64,000 nucleotides of DNA from Streptacidiphilus sp. P02-A3a (GTDB taxonomy: Bacteria > Actinomycetota > Actinomycetes > Streptomycetales > Streptomycetaceae). Shown piece by piece: positions 49,261 through 57,638 of the stretch. The position numbers were made by a program, and so were the translations under genes. The notes below the pieces were generated by a model. That model ran no database searches. It saw nothing but the letters and a program-made list of their open reading frames with translations, and was not told the origin of the DNA. The DNA lies in assembly GCF_014084105.1 (NCBI RefSeq), contig NZ_CP048289.1, positions 6,023,922 to 6,087,921 on the forward strand, read 5' to 3'. The stretch's first letter is position 1. Each line of letters starts with the position of its first letter.

Positions 49261-50676
49261 GCGGGCCGCCAGTACCGCGATGTCGTCGTCCGGCACCGGC
49301 GGTTTCACCGTGCCCAGGACGTGGTCGAGCAGCCCGTCCAGGCTCGCCGCCCGCGGGCGCTGCCCGAGCCGGGTCAGCCGGGCCAGCGAGACGTCGATGT
49401 CCTCGGTCCGCCGCTCGACCAGGCCGTCGGTGTACAGCAGCAGCACCTGCCCCGGCTCCAGCGGGTGCACCTCGGCCGTGTAGCCGCCCAGGCCGGTGCC
49501 AAGCGGCGGTCCGGTCGGCACCGGGAGCAGCCGGGTCGGCTGGTCCGGCGAGATCAGCACCGGCGGCAGGTGTCCGGCGCTGGCGAAGGTGCACCGGCGG
49601 CGCGCCGGTTCCACCAGCGCCAGCAGGCAGGTGGCGGGCCGGGTCGCGTCGCCCTGCGAGGTCAGCCGGTCCAGCTGGCGCAGGATCCGGTGCGGGGGCA
49701 GGTCGGTCGCGGCGACGTAGCGCAGCAGGGCGCGGTACGAGCTCATGTCGACGGCCGCCTCCACCCCGTGCCCCATCACGTCGCCGACCACCAGCAGCGT
49801 CCGGCCGAAGGACAGCCGCACCGTCTCGAACCAGTCGCCGCCGACCATGGCCGAGGTGCCGCAGGGCAGGTAGCGCGAGGCCAGCTCCAGGTTCGCGTGC
49901 GGGCTGCCGGGTTCGGCCAGCAGCGCCCGCTGGAGCTCCATGGTGAGGTCCTGGGCGAGGGCGAACCGACGGGCGTTGTCGATGCTGGTCGCCGCCCGGT
50001 CGGCGACCGCCTGGAGCGCCGCGGCCTCGTCGGCGAAGGGCGCGGCGCCGGGGGCGCGCAGCAGCGAGAGCGCGCCGATCAGCCGGCCCCGGGCCCGCAG
50101 CGGCAGCACCAGCAGCGGTCCCGTGGCCTCGCCGGTCTCGGTGCCGGTGACCTCGCAGGCCCAGTCCGGCGGACCGGCCGGGTGGGGCTCGTCGACCGGC
50201 TGACCGGTCTCCAGGCAGCGCGCGGTGGGGCAGCCGCGCCGGTGCCGCACCCAGTGGCCGGGCGGCGCGACCCGGTCGGCCCGGTGCCGCAGCGGCGGCA
50301 GCGCCTCCAGCGCGGTGCGCCGCACCCGGAGCGGACCGGCGCCGAGGGCCTCGCCCGTCGGCACCGCCTCCGGCGGCAGGACCTCCACCCCGGCCAGATC
50401 GGCGAACCTGGGCACGAGGAAGCGCGCCAGTTCCGCGCTGGTGCCCTCCAGGTCGAGGGTGCTGCCGACGCCCTCGGTCACCTCGTTGAGCAGTGCCAGC
50501 CGCGCCCGGTCGGCCAGCAGCTCGCTCAGGGCGGACGCGCCCGCGACCGGCCGCCCGGCGAACGCGTCGTCGTCGCCCGGTCCGCGGCCGACGTCCTCGA
50601 ACCGCACCGACGCCTCCCGCAGCTGGTCCCCGCCACGCCCCAGAGTCATCATCGGACCCTTCAGTCCCATGCGCAC
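49249..50676 (-). CDS. GAF domain - SpoIIE/PP2C-type serine phosphatase
   Basis: A 475-residue soluble regulator. About residues 55-230 resemble a GAF sensor domain. The C-terminal PP2C/SpoIIE domain has the metal-binding GGDWFE, GDVMGHGVEAA, the TDGLVE strand and the final DDDIAVLAARI. Such Streptomyces proteins dephosphorylate anti-sigma-factor antagonists and tie sigma-factor activity to stress or development. GTG 50676 is used here; ATG 50652 with GAAGGG upstream is an equally good start and shortens the protein by eight residues. No anti-sigma or antagonist gene is adjacent. Confidence 0.9.
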   Translation of the reverse strand: MRMGLKGPMMTLGRGGDQLREASVRFEDVGRGPGDDDAFAGRPVAGASALSELLADRARLALLNEVTEGVGSTLDLEGTSAELARFLVPRFADLAGVEVLPPEAVPTGEALGAGPLRVRRTALEALPPLRHRADRVAPPGHWVRHRRGCPTARCLETGQPVDEPHPAGPPDWACEVTGTETGEATGPLLVLPLRARGRLIGALSLLRAPGAAPFADEAAALQAVADRAATSIDNARRFALAQDLTMELQRALLAEPGSPHANLELASRYLPCGTSAMVGGDWFETVRLSFGRTLLVVGDVMGHGVEAAVDMSSYRALLRYVAATDLPPHRILRQLDRLTSQGDATRPATCLLALVEPARRRCTFASAGHLPPVLISPDQPTRLLPVPTGPPLGTGLGGYTAEVHPLEPGQVLLLYTDGLVERRTEDIDVSLARLTRLGQRPRAASLDGLLDHVLGTVKPPVPDDDIAVLAARIHG

Positions 50677-50717
50677 CCCGGCAGCCCGGGTGGCGGCCGA
50701 CTCGCCGGAATACTATG

Positions 50718-50751
50718 CGGCTTCAGGGGGCGCGCGCGCCCCCTGAAGCCG
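50718..50751 (-). terminator. Perfect 34-bp palindrome, probable terminator of the hydrolase gene
   Basis: Bases 50718-50734 and 50735-50751 are exact reverse complements, with a GCGCGCGCGC centre. It lies 137 bases after the hydrolase stop and 42 bases upstream of the phosphatase start. The rest of 50752-50887 shows nothing. Confidence 0.65.
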
Positions 50752-50887
50752 ATCGATCAGCCCTCGGGACCATCCTGGCGGGCCCCGGAAGGACAGCGGT
50801 GGACGGGGAGCTGAACAGCGGCTTGAGCGGAGCCGAACCGTAGCCGCACCGCTCCCCCGGTCCGCTCCCCCGCACCCCCCGGTCCGC

Positions 50888-51874
50888 TCAGGGCAGCCGC
50901 GCCAGGAAGTCCAGCAGCGCCGCGTTGACCTCCTCCGGGCGCTCCTGCTGGGTCCAGTGCCCGCAGCCCGGCAGCAGCACCCGGGCGTGCAGCCGCGGCG
51001 CGACCCGGTCCAGCGAGCCGAGCAGCCGGTCCATGCCGCGCAGCCCGGTCACCATGTCGCGGTCCCCGGCGACGTACAGGGCGGGCATCTCGATCCCCCG
51101 GCCCCGGAACGGCTCCAGCAGCTCCTGGTTGCGCTCGATGTTGCGGTACCAGTTGAGTCCGCCGGTGAAGGCCCGGTCCCCGTGCCCGGCGTACTCCCGG
51201 ACGAAGGCCCCGATGTCCGCCTCGGTCAGCCAGGCGGGCAGCCGCTCCGGCTCCGGCATGGTCTCCAGCAGCGTCCGCCCGGCCGGGATCACCCACGGGC
51301 GCGGCGGCTCGGTGGCCGGGTTGTCGCCGGAGGCGGCGTACAGCAGGCGGCGGAAGGTCGCGGCCGGGTCCAGGGCCAACTCGGCGTCGGCGCGCCCGGG
51401 TTGCTGGAAGTAGAGCTGGTAGTAGCCCGCGCCGTACTGCTCCAGGGTGCGCGAGGGCGGGGGCATCCCGCCCGGCAGCAGCGGCGGGACGCTCAACCCG
51501 GCGACCCCGCGCACCACGTCCGGACGCAGCATCGCGGTGGTCCAGGCGACCGGCGCTCCCCAGTCGTGGCCGACCACCACCGCCCGTTCCTCGCCCAGCG
51601 CGTGGACCAGCCCGACCACGTCCGCGCTCAGCTGCGGCAGGCTGTACGCCAGCGGGTCCGGTGGCTGCTCGCTGCGGGCGTAGCCGCGCTGGTCGGGCGC
51701 GACCACCCGGTAGCCGGCCTCGGCCAGCGGCCGGAACTGGTGCCGCCAGGAGTACCAGCACTCGGGGAACCCGTGCAGCAGCAGGACCAGCGGCCCGTCG
51801 CCCTGCGCGGCGAGGTGCAGCCGGACGCCGTTGACCTCCACGAAGCTGTGCTCGATCGCGCCGATCCCGGCCAT
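50888..51874 (-). CDS. Alpha/beta hydrolase, epoxide hydrolase-like
   Basis: A 328-residue alpha/beta hydrolase. It has HGFPE (oxyanion region), the nucleophile elbow GHDWGA with Asp in place of Ser, a late Asp in AGDRD, and the His of GCGHWTQQE, together with cap-domain tyrosines (YYQLYF, NWYRNIER). This pattern is typical of soluble epoxide hydrolases, which open epoxides through an alkyl-enzyme ester; a haloalkane dehalogenase role is less likely. It is cytosolic, without a signal peptide. It is the nearest upstream gene to the phosphatase but is probably a separate unit. Confidence 0.87.
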   Translation of the reverse strand: MAGIGAIEHSFVEVNGVRLHLAAQGDGPLVLLLHGFPECWYSWRHQFRPLAEAGYRVVAPDQRGYARSEQPPDPLAYSLPQLSADVVGLVHALGEERAVVVGHDWGAPVAWTTAMLRPDVVRGVAGLSVPPLLPGGMPPPSRTLEQYGAGYYQLYFQQPGRADAELALDPAATFRRLLYAASGDNPATEPPRPWVIPAGRTLLETMPEPERLPAWLTEADIGAFVREYAGHGDRAFTGGLNWYRNIERNQELLEPFRGRGIEMPALYVAGDRDMVTGLRGMDRLLGSLDRVAPRLHARVLLPGCGHWTQQERPEEVNAALLDFLARLP

Positions 51875-52048
51875 GACCCTCCGTCATCAGTACAATGTCA
51901 CCCATGAGACCGGACGTCGCAACCGCGGTCCGGATCTGGGAGAATCATGCCTTGGGGCGGTCCGAGCGGGGCAGGTGATGCCGGAACAGGTCCTCGCACC
52001 ATCGGACCACTGCCCGGCGCGGACGCGCCCCGCTTCCCAGGAGTATCG

Positions 52049-53236
52049 GTGACCGTCCACGAGAGCAGCGAGAGCCGCGAGCGCAGTACCGGCAGTGCCG
52101 GAAGCAGCAGCGGTACCGGCGGTGCCGACGCTGAGCAGCGCGCCGTGAACGGCGATGACGTGCTCCGACTGCCGCTCCCGCGCTCCGCGGGGCAGCCGCC
52201 CCAGCCGCCCCGCCCGTCGCGGTCCTGGTTCTCCATAGGGTTCCAGCTCAGCCTCGGCGCGGTGCTGGCGTACCTGCTGATCCAGTCGGTGCAGTCGATC
52301 GCGTCCATCCTGATGCTGGTGCTGCTCGCGCTGGTCACCGCGATCAGCGTGGACCCGTTCGTCCGGGTGCTCACCCGCACCGGCATGCCCCGCTCCTGGG
52401 CGGTGACCTCGGTGCTGCTGGGCCTGGTGCTGGTCGTCGGCGGGCTGTCGCTGCTGTTCGTCACCCCGATCACCAACGAGGTCAACGCGCTGATCCGGAA
52501 CGTGCCGGTGTGGTTGCAGCAACTGCACGACCACCACTCGGCCCTGGGGAGGCTGGAGGACAAGTACCACGTCATCGAGAACGCCAAGAAGGAGATCGGC
52601 TCGGGCGGCGGCAGCACCCTGGTCAGCGGCCTGATGGGGGCCGGGCAGCTGGTGCTCTCGACGCTGACCGGGACCTTCCTGGTGGTCACCCTGACCATGT
52701 ACTTCCTGGCCGGGCTGCCCGGGCTGAAGAGCTTCTTCCTGCGCTTCGTGGCGGGCAGCCGCCGGGAGCACACCGCCCGGCTGACCGACGAGATCCTGCT
52801 GCGCACCGGCCGCTACATGCTCGCCAACGTCGCCACCTCGGTGATCGCGGGCGTGGCCACCTTCGTCTGGCTGGAGGCCTTCGGGGTCCCCTACCCGGCG
52901 GCGCTGGGGGTCTTCGTCGCGGTCATGGACCTGATCCCGCTGGTCGGTTCGACCATCGGCGGCATCGTGGTCTCGCTGGTGGCGCTGGTCGTGTCCTGGC
53001 CGGTGGCGATCGCCACCGCCGCCTTCTACACGGTCTTCCGCTTCGCCGAGGACTACCTGATCACGCCCAAGGCGATGAAGTACGCGGTGGAGGTGCACCC
53101 GCTGGTGACCATCCTCGGCGTGGTGATCGGCGGTGAACTGCTGGGCCTGATCGGCGCGTTGCTGGCGATACCGGTCGCCGTCGCGGTGGACCTGATCCTC
53201 GACGACGCGGTCTTCCCGAGCATCGACGCCCGCTGA
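52049..53236 (+). CDS. AI-2E family (PerM/TqsA-like) transporter
   Basis: A 395-residue membrane protein. GTG 52049 follows CCAGGAG; an in-frame extension to 51947 has weaker support. After a low-complexity Ser/Gly N-terminus and a Pro-rich stretch, it has about seven to eight spans and the family segments MDLIPLVGSTIGG and FRFAEDYLITPKAM. AI-2E proteins are exporters or antiporters of unclear substrates. The gene is convergent with the zinc-ribbon gene. Confidence 0.88.
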   Translation: MTVHESSESRERSTGSAGSSSGTGGADAEQRAVNGDDVLRLPLPRSAGQPPQPPRPSRSWFSIGFQLSLGAVLAYLLIQSVQSIASILMLVLLALVTAISVDPFVRVLTRTGMPRSWAVTSVLLGLVLVVGGLSLLFVTPITNEVNALIRNVPVWLQQLHDHHSALGRLEDKYHVIENAKKEIGSGGGSTLVSGLMGAGQLVLSTLTGTFLVVTLTMYFLAGLPGLKSFFLRFVAGSRREHTARLTDEILLRTGRYMLANVATSVIAGVATFVWLEAFGVPYPAALGVFVAVMDLIPLVGSTIGGIVVSLVALVVSWPVAIATAAFYTVFRFAEDYLITPKAMKYAVEVHPLVTILGVVIGGELLGLIGALLAIPVAVAVDLILDDAVFPSIDAR

Positions 53237-53260
53237 CCGCCCGCTGACCGCCCGCCGACC
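53228..53260. repeat. Three 11-nt tandem repeats over the AI-2E gene stop codon
   Basis: GCCCGCTGACC at 53228-53238 and 53239-53249, and GCCCGCCGACC at 53250-53260. The TGA stop (53234-53236) lies in the first unit. Confidence 0.85.
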
Positions 53261-53277
53261 CGCCCGCCGGGCGGGTC
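53257..53277. terminator. Short bidirectional hairpin between AI-2E and DUF35-like genes
   Basis: Arms 53257-53265 and 53269-53277 form a 9-bp perfect stem with a 3-base loop between the convergent genes, touching the zinc-ribbon stop. Confidence 0.55.
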
Positions 53278-53635
53278 AGTACCCGGCGTCGGAGCCGCCC
53301 TCGCACAGCCGGAACCGCATCTCCCCGTTCGGCACGCGCGGGTCGGGTCCCTTGGCCAGCCGCACCACGCTGCCCGGCTGGACCCGCCCCGCGACCGCGC
53401 CGAGCACCCGTCCCTGCACGGTGAACCCCTCCAGCAGTTGCACCGCGGCGTCGGCGATGGAGCTGACCGGCGGGCGGGTGACGATGCCGACGCCGTCGGA
53501 GCGGGCGGCCTCGAAGTCGCTGCAGGCGCAGGTGGGGCAGAGCAGGCGGCGGTAGGCCGGGGTGCCGCACCAGCGGCAGCGCTGGTAGTCGAGAACTGCC
53601 TGCTCCGCCGGGTCCGCGTCCTGCGCGGTACTCAT
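53276..53635 (-). CDS. DUF35-like zinc-ribbon/OB-fold protein
   Basis: A 119-residue protein. The N-terminal part has the zinc-ribbon cysteines CRWCG and CPTCAC; the rest looks like an OB-fold (GVGIVTRPP...VLGAVAGRVQPG). Such proteins usually partner thiolase-like or acyl-CoA enzymes. ATG 53635 is the most natural start; the frame can extend four codons to a GTG at 53647. No thiolase gene is nearby. Two operator-like palindromes lie immediately upstream, between this gene and the TetR gene. Confidence 0.78.
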   Translation of the reverse strand: MSTAQDADPAEQAVLDYQRCRWCGTPAYRRLLCPTCACSDFEAARSDGVGIVTRPPVSSIADAAVQLLEGFTVQGRVLGAVAGRVQPGSVVRLAKGPDPRVPNGEMRFRLCEGGSDAGY

Positions 53636-53660
53636 GAGTGACTGCACATCGCGACTCTAT

Positions 53661-53673
53661 GGCACTCAGTTCC
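53661..53673. promoter_or_regulatory. Operator-like palindrome GGNACTNAGTNCC, copy 1
   Basis: A 13-bp palindrome (GGCACTCAGTTCC) upstream of the zinc-ribbon gene, matching two other copies at 53684 and 54488. Confidence 0.7.
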
Positions 53674-53683
53674 CTACTGTAAA

Positions 53684-53696
53684 GGTACTGAGTTCC
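53684..53696. promoter_or_regulatory. Operator-like palindrome, copy 2
   Basis: GGTACTGAGTTCC, 23 bases from copy 1 (about two helical turns), so both copies may lie on one face of the DNA. Confidence 0.7.
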
Positions 53697-53701
53697 TCAA
53701 T

Positions 53702-54436
53702 TCAGCAAGGCCCTCCGTCGCCCTCGAAGGCAGCCTCGACGTCCCTGACCACGCGCCACATCGGCGTTCCGCGCCTGGTGATGACCACCACCACGTCCTC
53801 CGCCGGGGCGGTGTCCGCCGGGCCCGAGGGGTCGGCCCCCCAGGTGCCCAGCACCAGGTCGAGCGCCCGGTCCATGAGCACCGCGGAGTCGCCGCTGCCG
53901 CCGCCGCGCAGCCAGGAGCGCAGCGCGTGGTTGTGCGCGGCGACCACCGCGGCGGCCACCACGTCGGCCCGGATCGACCCCTCCGGCAGGTCGGCGTAGC
54001 GTCCGCGCAGGTAGCCGGCCAGGGTGCGCTCGTAACGCCAGACCACCGACAGCTCGTACGCCCGCAGGCCCGGGACCTTCCTGGTGAGCCGGTAGCGCTG
54101 GACCGAGAAGGCCGGGTTCTCCGCGTACATCCGCAGCACCAGCCGGGCCGCGTCGCAGACCCGCGCCACCGGGTCGTCGGCGTCGGCGCCGGTGTCCAGG
54201 AACTCGGTCATGTCGGCCAGGCAGCGCTCGTGGTCCGGGAAGACCACGTCCTCCTTGGAGGGGAAGTAGCGGAAGAAGGAGCGGCGGCCCACCCCGGCCA
54301 GGGCCACGATGTCGTCCACCGTGGTCTGCTCGAAGCCGCGCTCGATGAAGAGCTGGAACGCCGCCGCCACCAGCGCGTCGCGCATCGGCGGCCGGGTGGG
54401 CGTGACGGTTCGGGTGCGGCTGCGCGGCTCGGTCAT
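53702..54436 (-). CDS. TetR family transcriptional regulator
   Basis: A 244-residue TetR regulator. The HTH is in QTTVDDIVALAGVGRRSFFRYFPSKEDV. ATG 54436 (MTEPRSRT) is preferred over an in-frame upstream extension because it matches the usual short N-terminus. The palindrome GGNACTNAGTNCC occurs twice downstream of its stop, before the zinc-ribbon gene, and once upstream of its own start, so it probably binds all three and controls itself and the neighbour. Ligand unknown. Confidence 0.9.
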   Translation of the reverse strand: MTEPRSRTRTVTPTRPPMRDALVAAAFQLFIERGFEQTTVDDIVALAGVGRRSFFRYFPSKEDVVFPDHERCLADMTEFLDTGADADDPVARVCDAARLVLRMYAENPAFSVQRYRLTRKVPGLRAYELSVVWRYERTLAGYLRGRYADLPEGSIRADVVAAAVVAAHNHALRSWLRGGGSGDSAVLMDRALDLVLGTWGADPSGPADTAPAEDVVVVITRRGTPMWRVVRDVEAAFEGDGGPC

Positions 54437-54487
54437 GGACGCAACGTAGCAGGACTGTCCGCATGACACCGAGTGTCCATATTCAGA

Positions 54488-54500
54488 GGTACTGAGTTCC
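54488..54500. promoter_or_regulatory. Operator-like palindrome, copy 3
   Basis: GGTACTGAGTTCC in the gap between the divergent TetR gene and the unknown gene at 54530, 51 bases upstream of the TetR start. Identical to copy 2 over 13 bases. Confidence 0.7.
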
Positions 54501-54529
54501 CTTTCTCTGCCCGGGCTAAACTCAGCCGG

Positions 54530-55087
54530 ATGTCAGAGCCCAGGCCGATGATCCGCGTTCACGTCCTCCGGTCGCGCCGGGCCGACGACGGCGAGCCCTC
54601 GGTCCGGATCCGGATCAGCTGGTACGCCGAGGAGGTCACCACCGATGCGGACGAGGTCCGCCGCACCGCGCTGGCGCTGCTCCGCGCCCGCTGGTGGCTG
54701 GACGCCCACCAGCGGTTGACCGCCGCGGGCCTGAGCGACGAGCGGGCCGCCGGGTTGCTGGGGCCGCTCCCCACCGGGACCGACGGGACCGAGGGCCCCG
54801 ACCGCACCGGCAACGCCGACGACAGCGGGTTCCGGGTCTCGATCGGTCCGGGCGGGTCGGTCCGGCTGGCCCGCCCGGGCATCCGGATCCGGGCGCTGAT
54901 CCCGCGCGCCGAGGTGGACGCCATGGCCACCGGCTGGCTCCGCATCGCCGAGTCCGCCGAGGCGGACCTGCGGCTGCTCCAGGCCCTGCGGCACACCACC
55001 GAACTGCCCCAGGCCCGGGTCGACGACCTGTTCGCCTACCTGTGGGTGCTCCGCTCGGACGACCCGCTCAGCGAACTCGACGGCTGA
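54530..55087 (+). CDS. Hypothetical protein
   Basis: A 185-residue cytosolic protein without recognised family. It has a helical N-terminal half (RRTALALLRARWWLDAHQR) and a C-terminal helix, separated by a short Gly/Asp/Thr linker. ATG 54530 begins MSEPRPMIRV; the frame continues upstream but crosses the palindrome. It is divergent from the TetR gene and its 3' end overlaps the convergent mannosidase by 20 bases. Confidence 0.68.
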   Translation: MSEPRPMIRVHVLRSRRADDGEPSVRIRISWYAEEVTTDADEVRRTALALLRARWWLDAHQRLTAAGLSDERAAGLLGPLPTGTDGTEGPDRTGNADDSGFRVSIGPGGSVRLARPGIRIRALIPRAEVDAMATGWLRIAESAEADLRLLQALRHTTELPQARVDDLFAYLWVLRSDDPLSELDG

Positions 55088-57359
55088 GCGCACCCGCTGA
55101 CCCGCGCGCCCCGCCGGGGTAGGAGGGCGGTGCGGCCGACGGGTCCGCCGCCCAGCCGGGATCCGCGCTGGTGCCCAGTTCGAAGTCCAGCGCGCCGCCG
55201 CCGCGCACGGCCTCGGCCGGGGCCCGGGCCTGGTTCCACGGCTCGCCGTTCCAGCTGGCCGACCGCACGTACGGCGCGTCGTCCGCCGCGCCGCCGCCGG
55301 TGACCGTGAGCGTGCCGCCGGACGGCAGGGAGATCTCCGCGCGCCGGAACAGCGGGCTGCCGAGCGCCAGGTCGTCGGTGCCCGGGGTCTCCGGGTACAT
55401 GCCCAGCGCGGACCACACGTACCAGGAGCTCATCTCGCCCAGGTCGTCGTTGCCCGCCAGTCCCGAGGGGCCGTCCGTCCAGATCTGGTCCTGCACCGCG
55501 CGCACCGCCCGCTGGGTCCGGTAGGGCTCGCCGACGTAGTCGTACTCCCACGGGATGTCCAGGCTCGGCTCGTTGCGCAGGTCGGTGCGGCCGCCCGCGC
55601 CGGTGAACGAGGACAGGTCGGTGTCCAGGAAGGACGCCAGCGCCGCGTCGCCGCCCATCGCCGCGGCGAGCCCGTGCAGGTCGAACGGCACCATCGCGGT
55701 GTACTGCCAGGAGTCGCCCTCGACGAAGTTCCGGCCCGAGGTCGGGGTGAACCCGGACGTCCAGCCGCCGTCGGCGTCGCGCGGCTGGACGAATCCGCTG
55801 CCGGGGTTGAACAGGTTCCGCCAGTCCCGGGCCCGGTCGGCGAAGGCCGCCTGGTGCGCGGTGTCGCCGAGGGCGCCCGCCATGGCCGAGACGGCGAAGT
55901 CGGCGGTGTCGTACTCCAGCGTGGTCGAGGCCGCCCCGTAGAAGTTGCAGCAGCCGTAGCGGCCGTCGCTCGGCAGGTAGCCGAGCCGCTCCAGGTAGTC
56001 CAGGCCGGGGCGGTTGTCGTTGCCGGCGGAGGCCTCGGCGACCATGTCCGCCAGGGCCTCCGCCCGGTCGAACCGCCGGGCGCCGAAGGCCTGGTAGTCG
56101 GCCAGCAGCGAGTCGGCCGGGTCACCGACCATGACATGGGTCTCGCCGTTGTTCTCCGACCACTTGGGGAAGCGGCCGGTCTGCCGGTAGTCGTCGACCA
56201 TCGACTGCGCGGTGTCCCCCGCCGCCCGCGGATCGACCAGCGCCTCCAGCTGGGCCTGCGAGCGGTAGACGTCCCAGCCGGAGTAGTTGGCGTAGGCCGC
56301 CTGGTGGCCCGGGTCGACGGTGTGCACCGCGCCGTCGAAGCCGGGGTACCGGCCGTCGCCGTCGCTGATCACGTTGGGGTGCAGCAGCGAGTGGTACAGC
56401 GCGGTGTAGAACACCGTCCGCTGGGCGGGGGTGCCGCCGCTGATCCGGATCCGGCCGAGTTCGGCGTCCCAGGCCTGCCGCGCCGCCCGGCGCACCGCGT
56501 CCAGGTCCCAGCCGGGGTTCTCCGCCGCCCGGTTGGCCGCCGCGTTGGCCGCCGACACGTAGGAGACGCCGACCTTGGCCTGGACCGCCTGGCCGCGCGT
56601 GGTGTCGAAGGTGAGGTAGCCGTCCTGTGCGGCGGACTGCCGCGGGTCGGTCCGGGCGGCGCCGGGCAGGCCGCCGCCGGCGCTGAACGGGTGGTCGAAG
56701 ACCATGTCGAAGTAGACGGTGTAGCTGTTGTCGGCGTGGCAGAAGCCACCGCTGGTCACCTGCCCGCTGACCTCGGTCGGGCTGACCACGGTGAACCGGG
56801 TGCCGGAGTCGCCGTCCGCGCTGCCGGACAGCTTGAACAGCAGGTTGGCCGCGGTGGTCGCCGGGAAGGTGAACCGGGCCATGCCGCTGCGCCGGGTGGC
56901 GGTCAGCTCGGTGGTCACCCCGTTGGCCAGGGCGACCGTGTAGGCGCCCGGCGCGGCGGACTCCCCGGTGTGGCTGAAGCCCACCGTCGCACCGGCGTCC
57001 ACCGGTCCGACCGTGGGCAGCACCGGGACGTCCCCGGCGGCCGGGCAGCCGGGACCGGACAGGTGGGTGAGGCTGAACCCGGTGACGGCGGAGTCGCCGT
57101 ACGCGTACCCGCCGCCGTCCGGGCGGGAGGGGGTGTCCGGGCTCCACTGGACCATGCCGAACGGCAGGTCCGCGCCCGGGAAGTCGTCCGCCTGGTTGGC
57201 GGTGCCGATGAACGGGTCGACCAGCGCGGCCGGGGCGGTGACCACCGGCTCGGCGGTGGCGGACCCCGGCAGCGGGGCGCCCGCGGCGGCGACCGCCGCC
57301 ACCGCGCCGACCGCCAGCAGTCGGCGGACGGCTCCACCCGGCCAACCCAGTCGTGCCAT
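55068..57359 (-). CDS. Secreted GH92 family alpha-mannosidase-like enzyme
   Basis: A 763-residue exported protein with a signal peptide ending near SATA. GH92 landmarks are VDPFIGT, GWDVYRSQ, PKWSENNGETHVMVGDPADS, EGDSWQYTAMVPFD and GNDDLGEMSSWYVWSALGMYP, with the acidic residues of the calcium-dependent active site. GH92 enzymes are exo-acting alpha-mannosidases (often alpha-1,2) acting on fungal or yeast glycans. It follows the GH87/GH16 genes as another sign of fungal polymer degradation. The 3' end overlaps the convergent unknown gene. Confidence 0.92.
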   Translation of the reverse strand: MARLGWPGGAVRRLLAVGAVAAVAAAGAPLPGSATAEPVVTAPAALVDPFIGTANQADDFPGADLPFGMVQWSPDTPSRPDGGGYAYGDSAVTGFSLTHLSGPGCPAAGDVPVLPTVGPVDAGATVGFSHTGESAAPGAYTVALANGVTTELTATRRSGMARFTFPATTAANLLFKLSGSADGDSGTRFTVVSPTEVSGQVTSGGFCHADNSYTVYFDMVFDHPFSAGGGLPGAARTDPRQSAAQDGYLTFDTTRGQAVQAKVGVSYVSAANAAANRAAENPGWDLDAVRRAARQAWDAELGRIRISGGTPAQRTVFYTALYHSLLHPNVISDGDGRYPGFDGAVHTVDPGHQAAYANYSGWDVYRSQAQLEALVDPRAAGDTAQSMVDDYRQTGRFPKWSENNGETHVMVGDPADSLLADYQAFGARRFDRAEALADMVAEASAGNDNRPGLDYLERLGYLPSDGRYGCCNFYGAASTTLEYDTADFAVSAMAGALGDTAHQAAFADRARDWRNLFNPGSGFVQPRDADGGWTSGFTPTSGRNFVEGDSWQYTAMVPFDLHGLAAAMGGDAALASFLDTDLSSFTGAGGRTDLRNEPSLDIPWEYDYVGEPYRTQRAVRAVQDQIWTDGPSGLAGNDDLGEMSSWYVWSALGMYPETPGTDDLALGSPLFRRAEISLPSGGTLTVTGGGAADDAPYVRSASWNGEPWNQARAPAEAVRGGGALDFELGTSADPGWAADPSAAPPSYPGGARGSAGALSRRVR

Positions 57360-57585
57360 GCTCGGACGCTCCCTCGTGACGCGGGCGGACGGACCGGACC
57401 GGCGGGCGCACCGCCGCCGTCTGGTCTTGAGCCTGTCGGTTACCGCCGCGCGGCAAACGGCGCGGGGGCCGACGTCACCCGCACGGGGTCGGCGTCCAGC
57501 CGCCCGGCACCCGGCCGAGCCGCGGCCGAGCGGACGCTGAGCGGCGGACCCGGTGTCGCGGCTCCCGGTGTCCGTGCACGCGTAT

Positions 57586-57611
57586 GACCGCCCGCCGGTC
57601 GGCGGGCGGTC
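57586..57611 (-). terminator. Hairpin terminator of the MFS gene
   Basis: Arms GACCGCCCGCC (57586-57596) and its complement (57601-57611) with loop GGTC, 28 bases after the MFS stop. The rest of the 57360-57638 gap shows no gene. Confidence 0.8.
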
Positions 57612-57638
57612 ACCGGGGCGCTGCCCGCGGACCGGGGG

